A stretch of DNA of 44,741 bases from an uncultured Chitinophaga sp. GTDB taxonomy: Bacteria; Bacteroidota; Bacteroidia; Chitinophagales; Chitinophagaceae. Under the pieces are notes generated by a model that was not told where the DNA came from, ran no database searches, and worked only from the letters and a program-made list of their open reading frames with translations. The position numbers were made by a program, and so were the translations under genes. Below are positions 43,219-44,741 of this stretch, piece by piece; position 1 is the stretch's first letter, and each line of letters begins with the position of its first letter. The DNA is taken from positions 1 to 44,741 of the forward strand of contig NZ_CALNBI010000210.1 in NCBI RefSeq assembly GCF_937874145.1, read 5' to 3'.

Positions 43219-44454
43219 TTAACTTTTCATTATCACCTGGAAGTTGTGGAGCCCGTGCTCCCAGGCGTATTTCACTTCGAACCCATACAGGTCGCAAACC
43301 TTGCGGACGATCTCCAGTCCCAGCCCCATCGACTCGGCATCTTTGCTGTTTTTGGCGAAGCGCTGGAAGATGCGGTCTTCCTGCAGCGGGTAAGGCTGCC
43401 CCGTGTTGGAGACGGTCAGCGTGCCATTTGCGCCCTTTACCAGCAGCTTCCCTCCCGCCACATTATGCCGGATGGCATTGGAGAGCAGGTTGCCGAGCAG
43501 GACTTCCAGGAGATTGGGGCTCATATTTACTTCCAGCTGATCGAGCCAGTCTTCTTCAACACGCAGCTGCTTTTGCGCGATCTGCGGTTCGTATTGGCCC
43601 AGCAGGTGGCGGGCCGTATCGCGGACGGACACATCGGCCGTTTCGGGGAACTGCCCGTTCTGGATGCGCGTAAGGAGGAGGAGCCCTTTGTTCAGCCGGG
43701 CCATGCGGTGGCTGGCGTCCGCCAGTTCGGTAATGAGAGCGGCCTGGTCTTCCGTCAGCGGGTTGGTTTGCATGAGCATTTCCAGTTTGCCCTGGAAAAC
43801 GGCCAGCGGGGTCCGCAGTTCATGGGAAGCGTTCTCCGCGAATTCTTTCTGGGAGAGATAGGATTGCCGGCTTCTTTCCGCCAGCTGTTCCACCGCGGTA
43901 TTCAGCTCCTTGAACTCGCTGATGTTGGAAGGCGCCAGCTGCAGCGGCGCGGGATCGTCGACCTTGTACGCCCGCAGTTTGCGAAGCGTCTGGTAGAAGG
44001 GTTTCCAGATGCGGCGCGCGAGGGATTGATTGATCAGCAACAGGCCCGACAGCAGCAGGATCAGCAACACGGATTGAAAAATAATGATGCTCCCGATGAG
44101 GCGCTGATGGTTGGCCAGTGAAGATTTGATTTGCAGGCGGTAGGTTTCGCGGTTGATGACGAGGTACGAGGTGAGCAGGCGGTGGCGGTCGGAGGTGTAC
44201 AGCGAATCGCTGCCGGGGCGTGTGGGTGCTTTTTCGAGGGTGATGCCGTCGTCGAGCCGGGGCTGCGGTGCGCCGGGGTGGATCTCCATGACGCGGAGGC
44301 GCGGGATGAGCTGGGTTTTGGTGGCTTCCAGGCTGGCGTCGATGTTGGAGATCACGATGCGTTGCAGCACGTAATAAAAGACGGGGATGGCCACCATGAG
44401 GAGCACGATGGACAGCCAGAAATAATATTGCAGGGTCTTGTTGAGCAGCTTCAT
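43219..44454 (-). CDS. Sensor histidine kinase (OmpR-type system)
   Basis: 411 residues. Two membrane helices (about 10-32 and 130-150) bound a small periplasmic sensor region of about 95 residues. Then comes a linker, HisKA with phospho-His H211 (FAENASHELRTPLAVFQGKLEML), and HATPase (LLGNLLSNAIRHNV, TVSNTGQPYPL, FQRFAKNSKDAESMGLGLEIVRKVCDLYG). A clear HAMP motif is not obvious. It starts 22 bp after the response-regulator gene stop and is 80 bp upstream of htrA, same direction: regulator, kinase and protease form a unit. Confidence 0.92.
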   Translation of the reverse strand: MKLLNKTLQYYFWLSIVLLMVAIPVFYYVLQRIVISNIDASLEATKTQLIPRLRVMEIHPGAPQPRLDDGITLEKAPTRPGSDSLYTSDRHRLLTSYLVINRETYRLQIKSSLANHQRLIGSIIIFQSVLLILLLSGLLLINQSLARRIWKPFYQTLRKLRAYKVDDPAPLQLAPSNISEFKELNTAVEQLAERSRQSYLSQKEFAENASHELRTPLAVFQGKLEMLMQTNPLTEDQAALITELADASHRMARLNKGLLLLTRIQNGQFPETADVSVRDTARHLLGQYEPQIAQKQLRVEEDWLDQLEVNMSPNLLEVLLGNLLSNAIRHNVAGGKLLVKGANGTLTVSNTGQPYPLQEDRIFQRFAKNSKDAESMGLGLEIVRKVCDLYGFEVKYAWEHGLHNFQVIMKS

Positions 44455-44476
44455 CGGGAGATCGTTTTATGGTCTG

Positions 44477-44741
44477 TCAGGGTGCTTCGAGCTTGTAACC
44501 CATGCCGTATACGGCTTTGATGTGATCAGTCCATCCGGCCTGTATGAGTTTCTTTTTAAGATTTTTCATGTGGGCGTAGATGAAATCGTAATTATCGAAG
44601 AGGCCTTCGCCGTCGCCCGAGAGGTGTTCGGCGATGGCGTGTTTGGAGACGACGCGGTTGCGGTTGGTGAGCAGGTAGAGGAGCAGATCGTATTCGGAGC
44701 GGGTGAGATCGGCTGCCTGGCTGCCTACACGGACGGTACGG
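44477..44741 (-). CDS. OmpR/PhoB-type response regulator, C-terminal part (cut by window)
   Basis: 88 codons are visible up to the window edge; the gene runs out of the window to the right, so its receiver domain is not seen. The translated end reads as a winged-helix Trans_reg_C domain: ADLTRSEYDLLLYLLTNRNRVVSKHAIAEHL, then FDNYDFIYAHMKNLKKKLI, and the ending DHIKAVYGMGYKLEAP, where the final part is the wing with the usual G-x-G-Y motif. It is the probable partner of the kinase starting 22 bp downstream, and a candidate binder of the 11-bp repeat near htrA. Confidence 0.9.
   Translation of the reverse strand, partial: RTVRVGSQAADLTRSEYDLLLYLLTNRNRVVSKHAIAEHLSGDGEGLFDNYDFIYAHMKNLKKKLIQAGWTDHIKAVYGMGYKLEAP

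Noticed and set aside
43139..43297. N-terminal extension of HtrA by 53 residues
   Set aside because: The extension overlaps the upstream gene's end and the tandem repeat, and places the signal peptide inside the protein; the ATG at 43138 gives a normal export signal.
1..44741. CRISPR arrays, tRNA/rRNA genes, insertion sequences, prophage
   Set aside because: No spacer-repeat pattern, cloverleaf sequence, transposase or phage structural gene was seen on either strand; compact RNAs in intergenic gaps cannot be fully excluded by eye.

Overview
The window reads as a chromosomal segment of a Bacteroidota bacterium, most probably Chitinophagaceae (Chitinophaga-like). Reasons: the primary sigma factor is the short 289-residue type of this phylum; promoters fit the Bacteroidota pattern TTTG/CTTG - 19 bp - TAnnTTTG (best upstream of rpoD, rpsP, rplS and tatA); there are propeller-Y_Y_Y-LytS and 7TMR-DISM sensor kinases, LptF/G permeases, a carboxypeptidase-regulatory-domain lipoprotein and a metallophosphoesterase/beta-barrel fusion; start regions lack strong Shine-Dalgarno sequences. 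No phage, transposase, CRISPR array, rRNA or tRNA was seen. Species cannot be fixed from sequence reading alone.

Layout. 1-4.1 kb: an exported SMP-30-like beta-propeller and a large propeller-type sensor kinase. 4.1-9.2 kb (minus strand): a tight operon of an HD-PycTM membrane protein, ppk1, a DUF4442 protein and a beta-CASP metallo-beta-lactamase-fold protein. 9.3-13.8 kb (plus): an SdiA-regulated-type lipoprotein translationally coupled to a 1208-residue protein joining a metallophosphoesterase, an apparent FAM20/HipA-like kinase-fold segment and an outer-membrane beta-barrel. 13.8-18.5 kb (minus): S4 RNA-binding protein, lysA, a DUF3267 membrane zincin and a GAF protein. 18.8-20.2 kb: a cation/proton antiporter gene broken by one in-frame TAA. 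20.3-30.1 kb (minus): lipoprotein, lytic transglycosylase, gatA, tatA, then the information-processing block rplS-trmD-rimM-rpsP, ffh and rpoD.

30.5-34.4 kb: a START-like protein, an unrecognised conserved protein, an LptF/G permease and a GT39-like membrane protein. A 325-bp gap between convergent genes (34.4-34.7 kb) holds two sets of helically phased 11-bp direct repeats and a bidirectional terminator. An exported superoxide dismutase follows, then a plus-strand cluster at 36.0-41.6 kb: an E1/ThiF-like (Rv1355c-type) protein, a GNAT / autoinducer-synthase-like protein, a 7TMR-DISM sensor kinase, a REC-kinase hybrid and a stand-alone REC. The right edge carries an OmpR-type regulator (cut by the window), its histidine kinase and an HtrA/DegP protease with an 11-bp tandem repeat in its upstream region, a plausible envelope-stress module.

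The best candidates for something undescribed are the ThiF-GNAT-kinase-relay cluster (possibly making and sensing a small molecule), the phosphatase / kinase-like / barrel fusion, the HD-PycTM protein heading the ppk1 operon without a nucleotide cyclase nearby, and the phased repeats between convergent genes.
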